Source: JBDNFP01 sp041689775
Lineage (GTDB): Bacteria; Bacteroidota; Bacteroidia; Cytophagales; Spirosomataceae
Assembly (NCBI GenBank): GCA_041689775.1
Contig: JBDNFP010000343.1
Location: forward strand, 1 to 23,496
Direction of reading: 5' to 3'
DNA: 23,496 bases
The position numbers and the translations under genes are program-made. Shown one piece after another: positions 7,959 through 15,729 of the stretch. How positions within the stretch are numbered: the first letter of the stretch is position 1; each line of letters opens with the position of its first letter. The notes beneath the pieces are model-generated. The model was not told the DNA's origin, ran no database searches, and worked only from the letters and a program-made list of their open reading frames with translations.

Positions 7959-9167
7959 GTGTATTTGACTGGTAAAAAAATCATTGTGGCGGTGTCGGGT
8001 AGTATCTCGGCCTATAAATCGGCATTACTTATCCGTTTGTTGGTCAAAGCAGGAGCTGAGGTACAAGTACTGATGACAAAGGCTGCTACTGACTTCATTA
8101 CTCCGCTCACCTTGGGTACGCTATCAAAACGTCCCGTGTACACATCTTTAATAAGTAGTGATGAGGGTACTTGGAACAATCACGTTGACTTAGGGCTCTG
8201 GGCTGACCTGATGATTGTAGCTCCAGCCACCGCCAATACTCTGGCCAAATGTTCCCATGGGTTGTGCGACGATCTACTAACAGCCGTCTATTTATCTGCT
8301 CGTTGTCCGGTATACTTTGCTCCGGCTATGGATTTGGATATGTATCAACATCCGTCGACTCAACGCTCTATGGAATTATTGCAATCTTATGGCAACCGAA
8401 TTATTGAAGCAAACTATGGGGAGTTAGCCAGTGGCCTGGCAGGGAAAGGAAGACTTGCGGAGCCAGAAGAGATTGTTCAGGTCCTGGAAAAATACTTTGC
8501 TCGCCAATCAGTTGCGGTTGGTAAACGTGTTTTAATTACGGCTGGCCCCACGCAGGAGTCCATCGATCCGGTACGGTATATCAGCAATCATTCTTCGGGC
8601 AAGATGGGATACGCTATTGCCGAGGCATTTTCCAATGCCGGGGCGCAGGTAACCCTGGTGAGCGGTCCCGTTGGCTTATCCTTATCCGATCCTACCATTA
8701 AATTGATCAAAGTCCGATCAGCCCAGGAGATGTTTGAAGCAACCCAGGATTTCTTTGCGGCAAGTGATCTTGTAATATTTTCGGCTGCGGTAGCTGACTA
8801 CGCCCCGGCGGAGGTAGCCAAGTTGAAAATCAAGAAAAAGGAGTCAGATTTTCAGCTTGCTATGTCTAAAACCGTGGATATTGCTGGTACGTTAGGCGTT
8901 CAGAAAAAAGCTGATCAGTTGTTAGTAGGCTTCGCCTTAGAAACCGATAATGAGCTACCAAATGCTGAGGGAAAACTGCAAAAGAAAAACCTGGATTATA
9001 TTGTCCTTAATTCTCTGAATGATCCTGGAGCGGGGTTTGCACACGATACCAATAAAATTACCGTTATTGATAGGGAAGGGCTAGTTCGGAAATTTGAACT
9101 CAAAACCAAGCTGGAAACTGCCCGTGATATCCTGGAAATCATCTTGGAAAAATGGAGTGAATTATGA
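7959..9167 (+). CDS. coaBC: Bifunctional phosphopantothenoylcysteine decarboxylase / phosphopantothenate-cysteine ligase
   Basis: CoaBC joins cysteine to 4'-phosphopantothenate (CoaB, CTP-dependent) and decarboxylates the product to phosphopantetheine (CoaC, FMN-dependent). The CoaC half (about 1-180) opens with GKKIIVAVSGSISAYKSA and contains the catalytic-His motif NHVDLG and the substrate-clamp motif PAMDLDMY, a variant of PxMNxxMW. The CoaB half (about 185-402) has TAGPTQESIDPVRYISNHSSG, AAVADYAP and the KIKKK lysines. The start is GTG at 7959: the nearest upstream ATG (7931) is in another frame and hits a stop, and MYLTGKK fits the usual family start. It overlaps porD by four bases (ATGA), showing translational coupling. 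With coaX it gives the window two CoA-pathway enzymes. Confidence 0.95.
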   Translation: MYLTGKKIIVAVSGSISAYKSALLIRLLVKAGAEVQVLMTKAATDFITPLTLGTLSKRPVYTSLISSDEGTWNNHVDLGLWADLMIVAPATANTLAKCSHGLCDDLLTAVYLSARCPVYFAPAMDLDMYQHPSTQRSMELLQSYGNRIIEANYGELASGLAGKGRLAEPEEIVQVLEKYFARQSVAVGKRVLITAGPTQESIDPVRYISNHSSGKMGYAIAEAFSNAGAQVTLVSGPVGLSLSDPTIKLIKVRSAQEMFEATQDFFAASDLVIFSAAVADYAPAEVAKLKIKKKESDFQLAMSKTVDIAGTLGVQKKADQLLVGFALETDNELPNAEGKLQKKNLDYIVLNSLNDPGAGFAHDTNKITVIDREGLVRKFELKTKLETARDILEIILEKWSEL

Positions 9168-10084
9168 AAAAGAGAATTGCGATACACCTAGGAGTACTTT
9201 TTCTGGTAGGACTGTTAGGCTCAGCAACAGCCCAAGAGATTAATTGTAGTGTTACCTTGAACTATGATCAGTTATTTGCTCAGCAAAAAACCGACGTTCA
9301 GACGATGGATCAGTTGAAAGCATACATCAGCGATTTTATGAACACTAACCGCTGGACTAACGATCAATTTAGTCAGGAGGAACGCATCAAATGCAAGTTG
9401 AACATTAACCTGGTTCGGTCGGTAACGCAGGGTAGTTATGAGGCTAATGCACAACTGGTAGTGACTCGCCCCGTGTATAACTCCACGTACGAATCGGTGT
9501 TGTTTAGTTTTGTAGACCGTAATTTTAATTTCACGTATCTACCTAATAACCCGATGTTCTTCAACGAGAATAACTACACCGACGAGCTTCCCTTTTCGTT
9601 GGCGTTTTATTCCTATATTATCCTCACCTTAGATTATGATTCGTTTAGTAAGCAAGGAGGCAGTCAGTATCTTCAACGCGCTTTTAACCTTACCAACCTG
9701 GCTAGAAACAGTTCGCCCTTTCAGAAGGCATGGAATTCAAGTGGAGATACCCGTAACCGGTACTGGTTGGTTGAGAATCTCATGAGCCAGCAGTTTCTTC
9801 CATTCCGCGAGGGCATTTATAGCTATCACCGGCAAGGGTTAGATGTGATCACAGAAACGCCCGCACTTACCCGCTCCAAAGTGATGGAAATGCTGGCCAC
9901 CGTTCAGCAGGTTGCTCAACTTCGGCCGGGAGCAGTGGTAGTCAATGCCTTCTTTGACGCCAAGTCCGAAGAAATATATAATCTGCTACGGGAGGCATCG
10001 ACCGAAGATCGTCAGAAAGCGTATACGTTACTGTCGTCCCTTGACCCAACCAAAACAGAATTGTATCGCAAGCTGATTCAGTAA
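9164..10084 (+). CDS. porD: DUF4835 family, type IX secretion protein PorD
   Basis: A 306-residue exported protein with a signal peptide of about 23 residues (hydrophobic core GVLFLVGLLGSATAQ). Family landmarks are EINCSVTLNYDQL at the mature start, the NTNRWTNDQF and KCKLNINLVRS segments, the FVDRNFNFTYLPNNPMFF strand block, and a helical C-terminal half ending in the SSLDPTKTELYRKLI motif. DUF4835 members are conserved next to coaBC and recN across Bacteroidota, and one was named PorD in P. gingivalis after a T9SS-defective mutant. Its biochemical role is not settled. The ATG overlaps the coaBC stop. Confidence 0.88.
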   Translation: MKKRIAIHLGVLFLVGLLGSATAQEINCSVTLNYDQLFAQQKTDVQTMDQLKAYISDFMNTNRWTNDQFSQEERIKCKLNINLVRSVTQGSYEANAQLVVTRPVYNSTYESVLFSFVDRNFNFTYLPNNPMFFNENNYTDELPFSLAFYSYIILTLDYDSFSKQGGSQYLQRAFNLTNLARNSSPFQKAWNSSGDTRNRYWLVENLMSQQFLPFREGIYSYHRQGLDVITETPALTRSKVMEMLATVQQVAQLRPGAVVVNAFFDAKSEEIYNLLREASTEDRQKAYTLLSSLDPTKTELYRKLIQ

Positions 10085-10117
10085 TCTACTACTTCTAGTA
10101 CCTAATTATTCCAGGTT

Positions 10118-10342
10118 ATGAGCAAACGTCTTATTCGGGTTTTTGCCCCTCAGCTTACTGAACAAATTCCTACTCTCATTGGTCTTGAAGTTAATGTGGT
10201 ATTGCTGGACGGAAACACGGCTTTTGGTCGGTTAGAATCCAGTACCACCGGTGACTTGGTACTACGTGACCTCCGCAACCATAAGCATCCGCTGTTACTT
10301 TCTGCCATCGAAGAAATTGTGTACGACGAGAGAGTTGATTGA
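10118..10342 (+). CDS. Small protein with a likely Sm/Hfq-like beta-barrel fold
   Basis: A 74-residue protein of unknown function. After a short N-terminal helix (residues about 8-21), residues 21-51 follow an Sm1 pattern: hydrophobic-Gly (I21-G22), alternating hydrophobics V25/V27/L29, Asp31-Gly32, Phe36-Gly37-x-Leu39, then Gly45-Asp46-Leu47-x-Leu49-x-Asp51. Residues 58-69 (PLLLSAIEEIVY) look like an Sm2/Hfq strand pair. A short basic loop (LRNHKH, 52-57) joins them. It starts 33 bases after porD and is probably in the coaBC operon. By fold pattern it could bind RNA as a ring; an SH3/Tudor-like barrel with another role is the main alternative. The fold is inferred only. Confidence 0.7.
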   Translation: MSKRLIRVFAPQLTEQIPTLIGLEVNVVLLDGNTAFGRLESSTTGDLVLRDLRNHKHPLLLSAIEEIVYDERVD

Positions 10343-10494
10343 TTCAAAGGCGATGTCTTTTCTCAGGAATTATGGTATTCAACACAATCACAACCTTTTT
10401 TCTAATATAAGCACTTTTCATTCGAACGTCCTTCGTTTTAGTATTGTTAATTTGTTGACTAACTTCGCATTTCTTGTCAGTCAGCAACTAGAAT

Positions 10495-12189
10495 ATGCTT
10501 ACAAATCTCCTGATAAAAAATTACGCGCTCATTGAGCACCTCGAACTAGCACCTGATCCTCAGTTGAACATTATTACCGGCGAAACAGGAGCTGGTAAAT
10601 CGATTATGCTCGGGGCTATTGGTTTACTGCTGGGAAATAGAGCCGACACAAAATCTTTGTATGATCCTTCACAAAAGTGTATTATCGAAGGTACCTACGA
10701 CGTGGTAGGGTATGCCCTAGAACATGTATTTGAGGAAGAAGAACTCGATTTTGCCGAGCATTGCATTGTCAGACGGGAAATAAGCCCCAGCGGAAAATCA
10801 CGGGCTTTTGTCAACGATACACCCGTTAATCTGGATGTCCTGCGGCGGGTAACCAGCCAACTCATGGATATTCACTCTCAGCACGACTCGATCATGCTGG
10901 GAAATAATGAGTTTCAACTTCAAGTTGTGGATACTTATGCCATCAACGAAAACATTCTCAAAAAATATGATAACGACTATCGCAGCTACCGCGAAAAGCG
11001 CGAGCATTATGACTCGTTAAAGAAGGATGCGGATCGCTTGCGTCGGGAGTTTGACTATAATCACTTTCTCTACCAGGAACTGTTGGAAGCAAATTTTCAA
11101 CCAGATGAGCAGGAAGCCTTAGAAAAAGAACTCAATCTGTTGGAGAATGCCGTTGAAATAAAAGAGCGTCTCCAATTTGCCTTTGAATACCTCGATAATC
11201 CGGAGCAATCAGTACTTGATCTACTGAAAAACGTGGTGGGTAGCCTTAATCAGGCTAGTCGACTGGTTATTGACTACACTCACTTGCGCGACCGCGCTCA
11301 AAGTTCACTCATTGAATTACGTGATCTGGCCAACGAAATAAACAACGAGGGTGGATTAGTAGAAGTAGATGATGACCGTACCCACGTGGTCCGCGAACGT
11401 CTCGACTTAATCTATCAACTTCAACAAAAACATCAGGCCAGGACCTTGGGGGAGCTACTGGTTATTCAGCAACAGCTGGAAGGTAAGGTAAGTAAAGTCC
11501 TCAATATGGACGACTCACTAGCCAAGGCATTAGCTGATGCCGAAAAGACTCAGGCGCAGATGATGCAGAGTGCCCAGAAGTTATCCGCAGCCCGCCGAAA
11601 GGTTACTAAGGCAATCGAGAAAAATATCTGTGATGGATTGGCTGAATTAGGCATGCCCAACGCATCGCTTGGCATTGAGGTGGCTGATGTAGCACCTACC
11701 AGTGATGGTATTGACTTTATTTCTTTTCTGTTTAGCGCCAATAAAGGTATCCGTCCCCAGGAACTACGAAACGTAGCCTCGGGGGGAGAGTTTTCGCGCT
11801 TGATGATGGTAATTAAATATATTTTGGCAGATAAGCGCCGGTTACCTACCATCGTATTTGATGAAATAGATACGGGGGTATCGGGTGAAATAGCCATTAA
11901 GATGGGTAATATGATGCGTCAAATGGCCCAAAATCACCAGATTATTGCCATTTCCCACTTGCATCAGATTGCCGCCCAAGGATCGGCGCACTACTTTGTT
12001 TATAAAGATCATTCGTCGGCTAAAACGGTTAGCCGTATTAAAAAGTTAACCTTTGAGGAGCGCGTACTGGAAATAGCCCAGATGATCGGCGGAAATAAAC
12101 CTACCGAGACGGTAGTGAATAATGCCCGTGAAATCCTGACTAGTACGGCCGGACTAACCACTGAGAAAAATCAGACTAAATTATTTTAA
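10495..12189 (+). CDS. recN: DNA repair protein RecN
   Basis: RecN is an SMC-like ATPase that acts early in repair of double-strand breaks. The 564-residue length is normal. Walker A is GETGAGKS at residues 29-36, after the family start MLTNLLIKNYALIEHLEL. The QLMDIHSQHDSIML motif is at about 122-135. A long coiled-coil middle spans about 150-380. The ABC signature NVASGGEFSRL lies near 425-435, Walker B with IVFDEIDTGVSGE near 452-464, and the switch histidine in AISHLHQIAAQG near 484. All catalytic motifs are intact. A 152-base gap separates it from the Sm-like gene; a weak -7-like string (TAACTTCG, 10460-10467) lies there, and I found no SOS box. Confidence 0.95.
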   Translation: MLTNLLIKNYALIEHLELAPDPQLNIITGETGAGKSIMLGAIGLLLGNRADTKSLYDPSQKCIIEGTYDVVGYALEHVFEEEELDFAEHCIVRREISPSGKSRAFVNDTPVNLDVLRRVTSQLMDIHSQHDSIMLGNNEFQLQVVDTYAINENILKKYDNDYRSYREKREHYDSLKKDADRLRREFDYNHFLYQELLEANFQPDEQEALEKELNLLENAVEIKERLQFAFEYLDNPEQSVLDLLKNVVGSLNQASRLVIDYTHLRDRAQSSLIELRDLANEINNEGGLVEVDDDRTHVVRERLDLIYQLQQKHQARTLGELLVIQQQLEGKVSKVLNMDDSLAKALADAEKTQAQMMQSAQKLSAARRKVTKAIEKNICDGLAELGMPNASLGIEVADVAPTSDGIDFISFLFSANKGIRPQELRNVASGGEFSRLMMVIKYILADKRRLPTIVFDEIDTGVSGEIAIKMGNMMRQMAQNHQIIAISHLHQIAAQGSAHYFVYKDHSSAKTVSRIKKLTFEERVLEIAQMIGGNKPTETVVNNAREILTSTAGLTTEKNQTKLF

Positions 12190-12208
12190 ACTACACAATT
12201 CCCTCAAA

Positions 12209-12643
12209 ATGAAAATGAAAGGACTTATTTGCCTGCTTCTGACGATTACACTATTTAGTTGTAATCAGGAGGCTGACAAGGTAGCGCAGATGGAAAAAGA
12301 AGTATTGGCCATCCATGATGAGGTAATGCCTAAAATGGACGATATCATGTCTTTACAATCCAAATTGGTCAAGAAAATGGCCTCTATTGATAGCTTACAG
12401 CAGGAGGGAGTAAGCAGCACTAGATTGGCAGAACAGCGTATCAAGGCATTTGAATTGAACCGTCTACTCAAAACTGCCGATAGCCTGATGATGAACTGGA
12501 TGTATACGTACCGTGGAGACTCCGCCAAAGGACTTCAACCCGCGGAAGCAATGCTCTATTTTGAGAAGGAAAAAGAGAAAATCGTAAAGGTCAAAGAAAC
12601 TACCAATAGTAGTATTGACGAAGTAAAGATGTTTTTGAAATAA
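12209..12643 (+). CDS. Coiled-coil lipoprotein of unknown function
   Basis: A 144-residue lipoprotein: signal peptide KMKGLICLLLTITLF followed by lipobox LFSC (Cys18), then a mature part that is almost all amphipathic helix with heptad-like spacing (VAQMEKEVLAIHDEVMPKMD; LAEQRIKAFELNRLLKTADS). It is likely a periplasmic coiled coil held in a membrane. It follows recN by 20 bases and precedes the SCO1 gene. Similar small lipoproteins upstream of SCO1/SenC in this phylum are sometimes called 'viral A-type inclusion protein' repeats, a label that says only that they are coiled coils. A part in cytochrome oxidase assembly is suggested by position alone. Confidence 0.8.
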   Translation: MKMKGLICLLLTITLFSCNQEADKVAQMEKEVLAIHDEVMPKMDDIMSLQSKLVKKMASIDSLQQEGVSSTRLAEQRIKAFELNRLLKTADSLMMNWMYTYRGDSAKGLQPAEAMLYFEKEKEKIVKVKETTNSSIDEVKMFLK

Positions 12644-12708
12644 CCTTTCCGAATGAGAAGGGTTATTCAATACAACAACAGTTACCAAATTAAGTGAATA
12701 ATAGTACC

Positions 12709-12894
12709 ATGTATAAGTCAATAATTAGTAAGAATATTTTAGGGGCATTCATCATAGTAGGCAGCTTAGCTGCCTGCGAAAATAGCCCCAAGCGCTTACC
12801 CATATTAGGAGAAAGAGATGCCGTAAGCCACGAAGTAGACGGAAAACCGTGGTGGATACCGTGTACCATACTATCCCGGATTTTTCGTTTGTAA
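12709..12894 (+). pseudogene. SCO1/SenC N-terminal fragment (upstream of a -1 frameshift)
   Basis: This frame encodes the lipoprotein signal of the SCO protein: ATG 12709, hydrophobic SIISKNILGAFIIVGSLAAC with Cys at the lipobox, then SPKRLPILGERDAVSHEVDGK, where it should join the thioredoxin-like body. At 12843-12849 the frame is lost and runs on to a stop at 12892-12894 with unrelated residues. One extra A in the run of four A at 12843-12846 would restore a continuous reading (GKTVVDTVYHTIPDF). A GTG at 12694 extends the frame by five residues, but the ATG gives a normal lipoprotein signal. Confidence 0.75.
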
Positions 12895-13364
12895 ATCAGA
12901 AGGGGGATACCATTACTCAGAATATTGTAAAGAATAAAATCTACGTCACGGATTTCTTCTTTACTTCTTGTCCGACGATCTGCCCGGTGATGAAACGTCA
13001 GATGATAAAGGTGTATGAGAAGTTCAAGGATAACCCTGATGTTATGATTCTTTCGCACACCATTGACCCCGAGCATGATACCCCGGAGGTACTTAATAAG
13101 TTTGCCGGAGATTTGGGTATTACCGGAAATCAATGGCAGTTTTTGACGGGTCCGAAAGAGAAAATATACGAAATAGGGCAGGGAAGCTACCTCGTAACGG
13201 CTAAGGAAGATGCTACCGCTGAAGGCGGGTACATCCATAGTGGGGCCTTTATTCTGGTTGATAAAGATCGCCGAGTTCGTGGTATGTACGATGGTACAAC
13301 CGAGGAAGGAACAACCAAACTAATGGAAGATATCACGACGCTTTTAGCAGAATACAAGAAATGA
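12849..13364 (+). CDS. SCO1/SenC family copper chaperone, main body (separated from its signal by a frameshift)
   Basis: SCO proteins deliver copper to the CuA site of cytochrome oxidase from a membrane-anchored, thioredoxin-like domain facing the periplasm. The copper ligands are visible: the CxxxC motif in TSCPTICPVMK and the conserved His in the GGYIHSGAFILVDKD segment. LSHTIDPEHDTPEVL is the other family block. On its own this frame would start at GTG 12849 and make a cytoplasmic protein lacking the lipoprotein signal, which makes no sense for the family; the signal lies in the overlapping frame at 12709-12894. The two together give about 218 residues, the usual SCO length. Its stop overlaps the cytochrome c start (ATGA). 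Confidence 0.85.
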   Translation: MVDTVYHTIPDFSFVNQKGDTITQNIVKNKIYVTDFFFTSCPTICPVMKRQMIKVYEKFKDNPDVMILSHTIDPEHDTPEVLNKFAGDLGITGNQWQFLTGPKEKIYEIGQGSYLVTAKEDATAEGGYIHSGAFILVDKDRRVRGMYDGTTEEGTTKLMEDITTLLAEYKK

Positions 13365-13798
13365 GGAGATTGAAAAGTTTCTCATACTTAATGTTCGTAG
13401 GGTTTTTCGGTGTCCTTATTTCTTCCTGTCAGGATGCCGAAAAGTTAAAAACCGATCAATACTACGCGGAAGGGTACGCTTTATACACAACCCATTGTGC
13501 CAATTGTCATCAGGAAAACGGCAAGGGAATGGCCAATTTATACCCTCCCTTGCAGGGCTCGGAGTATTTGGACAATAAGGAATTATTTATTTGCATTACC
13601 AGCAATGGACTTTCCGGAGAAATTGAGGTAGCAGGTAAAAAGTATAATAGGCCAATGCCGGCTAACCCAAGCTTGAAGGATATTGAAATTGCCGAAATTG
13701 TTACCTACGTATATACTACTTGGGGTAAGGAAACGCTCTACACCCCAACGGATAGCGTCCATCAAATACTGACGCGTTGTAACACTATTGCCAGGTAA
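13361..13798 (+). CDS. Cytochrome c lipoprotein
   Basis: A 145-residue protein with a lipoprotein signal (lipobox LISSC, Cys23) and one class I cytochrome c domain. The haem-binding motif CANCH is at residues 46-50, and the likely sixth ligand is Met99 in NRPMPANPSL. The helix EIAEIVTYVYTTWG is the usual C-terminal cytochrome c helix. It is a monohaem electron carrier tethered in the periplasm. Its ATG overlaps the SCO1 stop by four bases, so it is translated with SCO1 and probably serves the same oxidase or a nitrous-oxide or cytochrome branch. Its stop touches the lptC stop on the other strand with no gap. Confidence 0.92.
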   Translation: MRRLKSFSYLMFVGFFGVLISSCQDAEKLKTDQYYAEGYALYTTHCANCHQENGKGMANLYPPLQGSEYLDNKELFICITSNGLSGEIEVAGKKYNRPMPANPSLKDIEIAEIVTYVYTTWGKETLYTPTDSVHQILTRCNTIAR

Positions 13799-14386
13799 TT
13801 ACTGCAAGCCGGGATCAACATCGAATATACCGTAGGGTTTACGTATACTCATGTAGGAAAAATCTTGGCTTGCATCCAACCCCTTACCTCTGGTGTAGGA
13901 GCCTGTCGCCAAATTCTCGATCAGGACATCGGCATCTGTGTACACTTTTTTAGTGATCGGGCTCCAATATAATTTGGTTGTTTTTAATCGCCGCTGCTCC
14001 ACCTTATTGTATACTATTACTCTTCCCTTGACAATGTAGATATTCTTAGCGTTGTCAAATCGTGCTGAATCAGAGCGAAGAGTGGTTTCTATCTGACCGG
14101 AAATAGGATCGAAGAAGTTGATATTAACGGTATCTGGAAAGTACTTATCGTCGTTTTGGTAGCGATATTGAAGCGGGGTTTTTACCTCAATCCGGGTTTG
14201 TCCCGACTCGCTATATAGTAATCTCACATCGTGTACTTCCTCCTCCGGTCCCTGATAGACCTCTACGGTTGGATCTGCCTCTTCTTCGCAGGCTGATAAG
14301 CTAAGTAGCAGCACAAAAAAGTAAACAGGAGACAACTGAATATCTCCTGTGAGGGTTTTAATGCGCAAAAATAGCCAATTAAGCAT
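13799..14386 (-). CDS. lptC: LPS export protein LptC (lipoprotein form)
   Basis: A 195-residue protein. LptC sits at the inner membrane with LptB2FG and passes LPS to LptA. The N-terminal segment SPVYFFVLLLSLSAC ends in a lipobox (Cys33), as in Bacteroidota LptC, where a lipid replaces the transmembrane helix of E. coli. The body is one LptC/LptA jellyroll: EVHDVRLLYSESGQTRIEV, YFPDTVNINFFD, TTLRSDSARFDNAKNIYIVKG, TTKLYWSPITKKVYTDADV, then the family end SYMSIRKPYGIFDVDP. It is the last gene of the coaX, barrel, lptC operon. The coding region ends base-to-base against the cytochrome c gene. Confidence 0.9.
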   Translation of the reverse strand: MLNWLFLRIKTLTGDIQLSPVYFFVLLLSLSACEEEADPTVEVYQGPEEEVHDVRLLYSESGQTRIEVKTPLQYRYQNDDKYFPDTVNINFFDPISGQIETTLRSDSARFDNAKNIYIVKGRVIVYNKVEQRRLKTTKLYWSPITKKVYTDADVLIENLATGSYTRGKGLDASQDFSYMSIRKPYGIFDVDPGLQ

Positions 14387-14436
14387 TTTATGAGGCAGGT
14401 TTGGAACAGGTACCAGTCCTTTAGATCAATATTTTA

Positions 14437-15729
14437 TTAATCGACTTTTTGCTTCTGGAACCAAACATCAGCGAGCGATAATCCCAGCACTACCCGGCCA
14501 TACCGCTCTTTAATAGACTGATTACTCACGAGCCCACGTTCTCCGCCAACGAAGGTAAGCGAGAATGAATTACCTCCCCGACCGATCGGAAATGAAGCTC
14601 CGAAGCTTAGGTTCGTGTCATTTAGTGTAAGTCCAGTTGGGCTGTACGGCATCTTACCGTGACTGAATCCAAGACGATAGGCCGCCAAATCTAAATAACG
14701 GGTTGATGTAATACGGGGGATGTAGTCAAGACCTACGTGTATCCGTCCGGCATTATTTAAGCCATCGTTTTTATTGGCAAAGCTCCGGTACTGCGACCAG
14801 TTTTGTTTGTCATAGTCCACGGCGATCGTCAATTTATAGGGCCATTCGAGGCTAAACCCTATCCGGTACATCGAGGGTAGCCGTACTCCGCCTTTGGTGT
14901 TGCTGGTGAGGGTATCGGGCCTTCCGACAGGGAAACCGTTATTGCTGAGGTTAAAACTGGTGGTTTGGCGGGAGTTCATCTCACTGCCGAGCGTGTAAGT
15001 TGCACCCAGATTCAGGTTAAGCTTGTTGTCCTTCTTTAAAGGAATTTTTACCGCGGTTCCCGCTCGGAAAGAGAAATCAGAATAGCTGTTTCGCTCGGTT
15101 CTACTCACGAGGTAATCCCGTCCGTCGCCGATGAGAAGCTGGGACTCGGAAGCTCTCCGGACGTTACCAAATAAATAGGACGCTTCTAATCCAACGCTAA
15201 TATACTTATTGACCTGATAGGCATTGGTAAAAGAGGCCTTGTTAATTGCACCCTTTCCGGAATAGTAGTAATAGGCATCATAAATAGTTCCGGATACCTT
15301 TTCGTTGGCCCGACTCTCAAAGTCTACAAAACTATATGGTTTGAGACTAATACCCGATGACCACTTGGGGGCCACCGGAAAAGACAAAGCTAAGTAACCA
15401 ATGTTAGCACCAAAGTCACGCTGAGAGGCGCTCTCAGAGGTGATTTGCTTATATTGACTTACTGCTCCAAATTCAAAGGTTGTATAACGGTTTTTTACCC
15501 ACAATGCAGGGTTGAGGTTATTGATGTGGATACCATAGCTGCTACTTACTCCGGCTTCGCCCATGGCAAGATTAGAGGCGAATGCATCACTGTAAGGCTC
15601 ACCAACGCCCAATACTGAATAGGGGGAGTTTCCGAGGCCCTGAGCGTGAGTAACCGAAAAGTAACCAGATGAAATCCCGGCACTTAGCAGCGCGGCGACG
15701 AAAAGCTTATTTTTTTTGTAAAGCGACAT
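14437..15729 (-). CDS. Outer-membrane beta-barrel protein of unknown function
   Basis: A 430-residue protein with a signal peptide (residues 1-29, ending THAQG) and many alternating hydrophobic/polar strands from about residue 60 to the end, closing on an aromatic-rich strand (GLSLADVWFQK). The start of the mature protein, NSPYSVLGVGEPYSDAFASN, followed by a MGEAGVSSSYGIHINNLNPA block, resembles FadL/PorV-like barrels where an N-terminal segment plugs the pore. The call is from composition and strand pattern; no substrate can be given. Its first 23 bases lie inside the end of coaX, so it is translated with that gene, and lptC follows after 50 bases. The link with coaX and lptC recurs in Bacteroidota, as I recall. 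Confidence 0.8.
   Translation of the reverse strand: MSLYKKNKLFVAALLSAGISSGYFSVTHAQGLGNSPYSVLGVGEPYSDAFASNLAMGEAGVSSSYGIHINNLNPALWVKNRYTTFEFGAVSQYKQITSESASQRDFGANIGYLALSFPVAPKWSSGISLKPYSFVDFESRANEKVSGTIYDAYYYYSGKGAINKASFTNAYQVNKYISVGLEASYLFGNVRRASESQLLIGDGRDYLVSRTERNSYSDFSFRAGTAVKIPLKKDNKLNLNLGATYTLGSEMNSRQTTSFNLSNNGFPVGRPDTLTSNTKGGVRLPSMYRIGFSLEWPYKLTIAVDYDKQNWSQYRSFANKNDGLNNAGRIHVGLDYIPRITSTRYLDLAAYRLGFSHGKMPYSPTGLTLNDTNLSFGASFPIGRGGNSFSLTFVGGERGLVSNQSIKERYGRVVLGLSLADVWFQKQKVD

Noticed and set aside
10437..10467. Promoter for recN
   Set aside because: TAACTTCG at 10460 has one mismatch and no TTTG at the right spacing; too weak to list.
12642..12664. Hairpin after the coiled-coil lipoprotein gene as terminator
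   Set aside because: Eight pairs including one G-U and no T run; it overlaps the stop codon and is probably chance.
12849..13364. SCO1 body as a complete independent gene from GTG 12849
   Set aside because: It would lack any export signal, while a fitting lipoprotein signal lies directly upstream in another frame; I kept it as the main part of a frameshifted gene.
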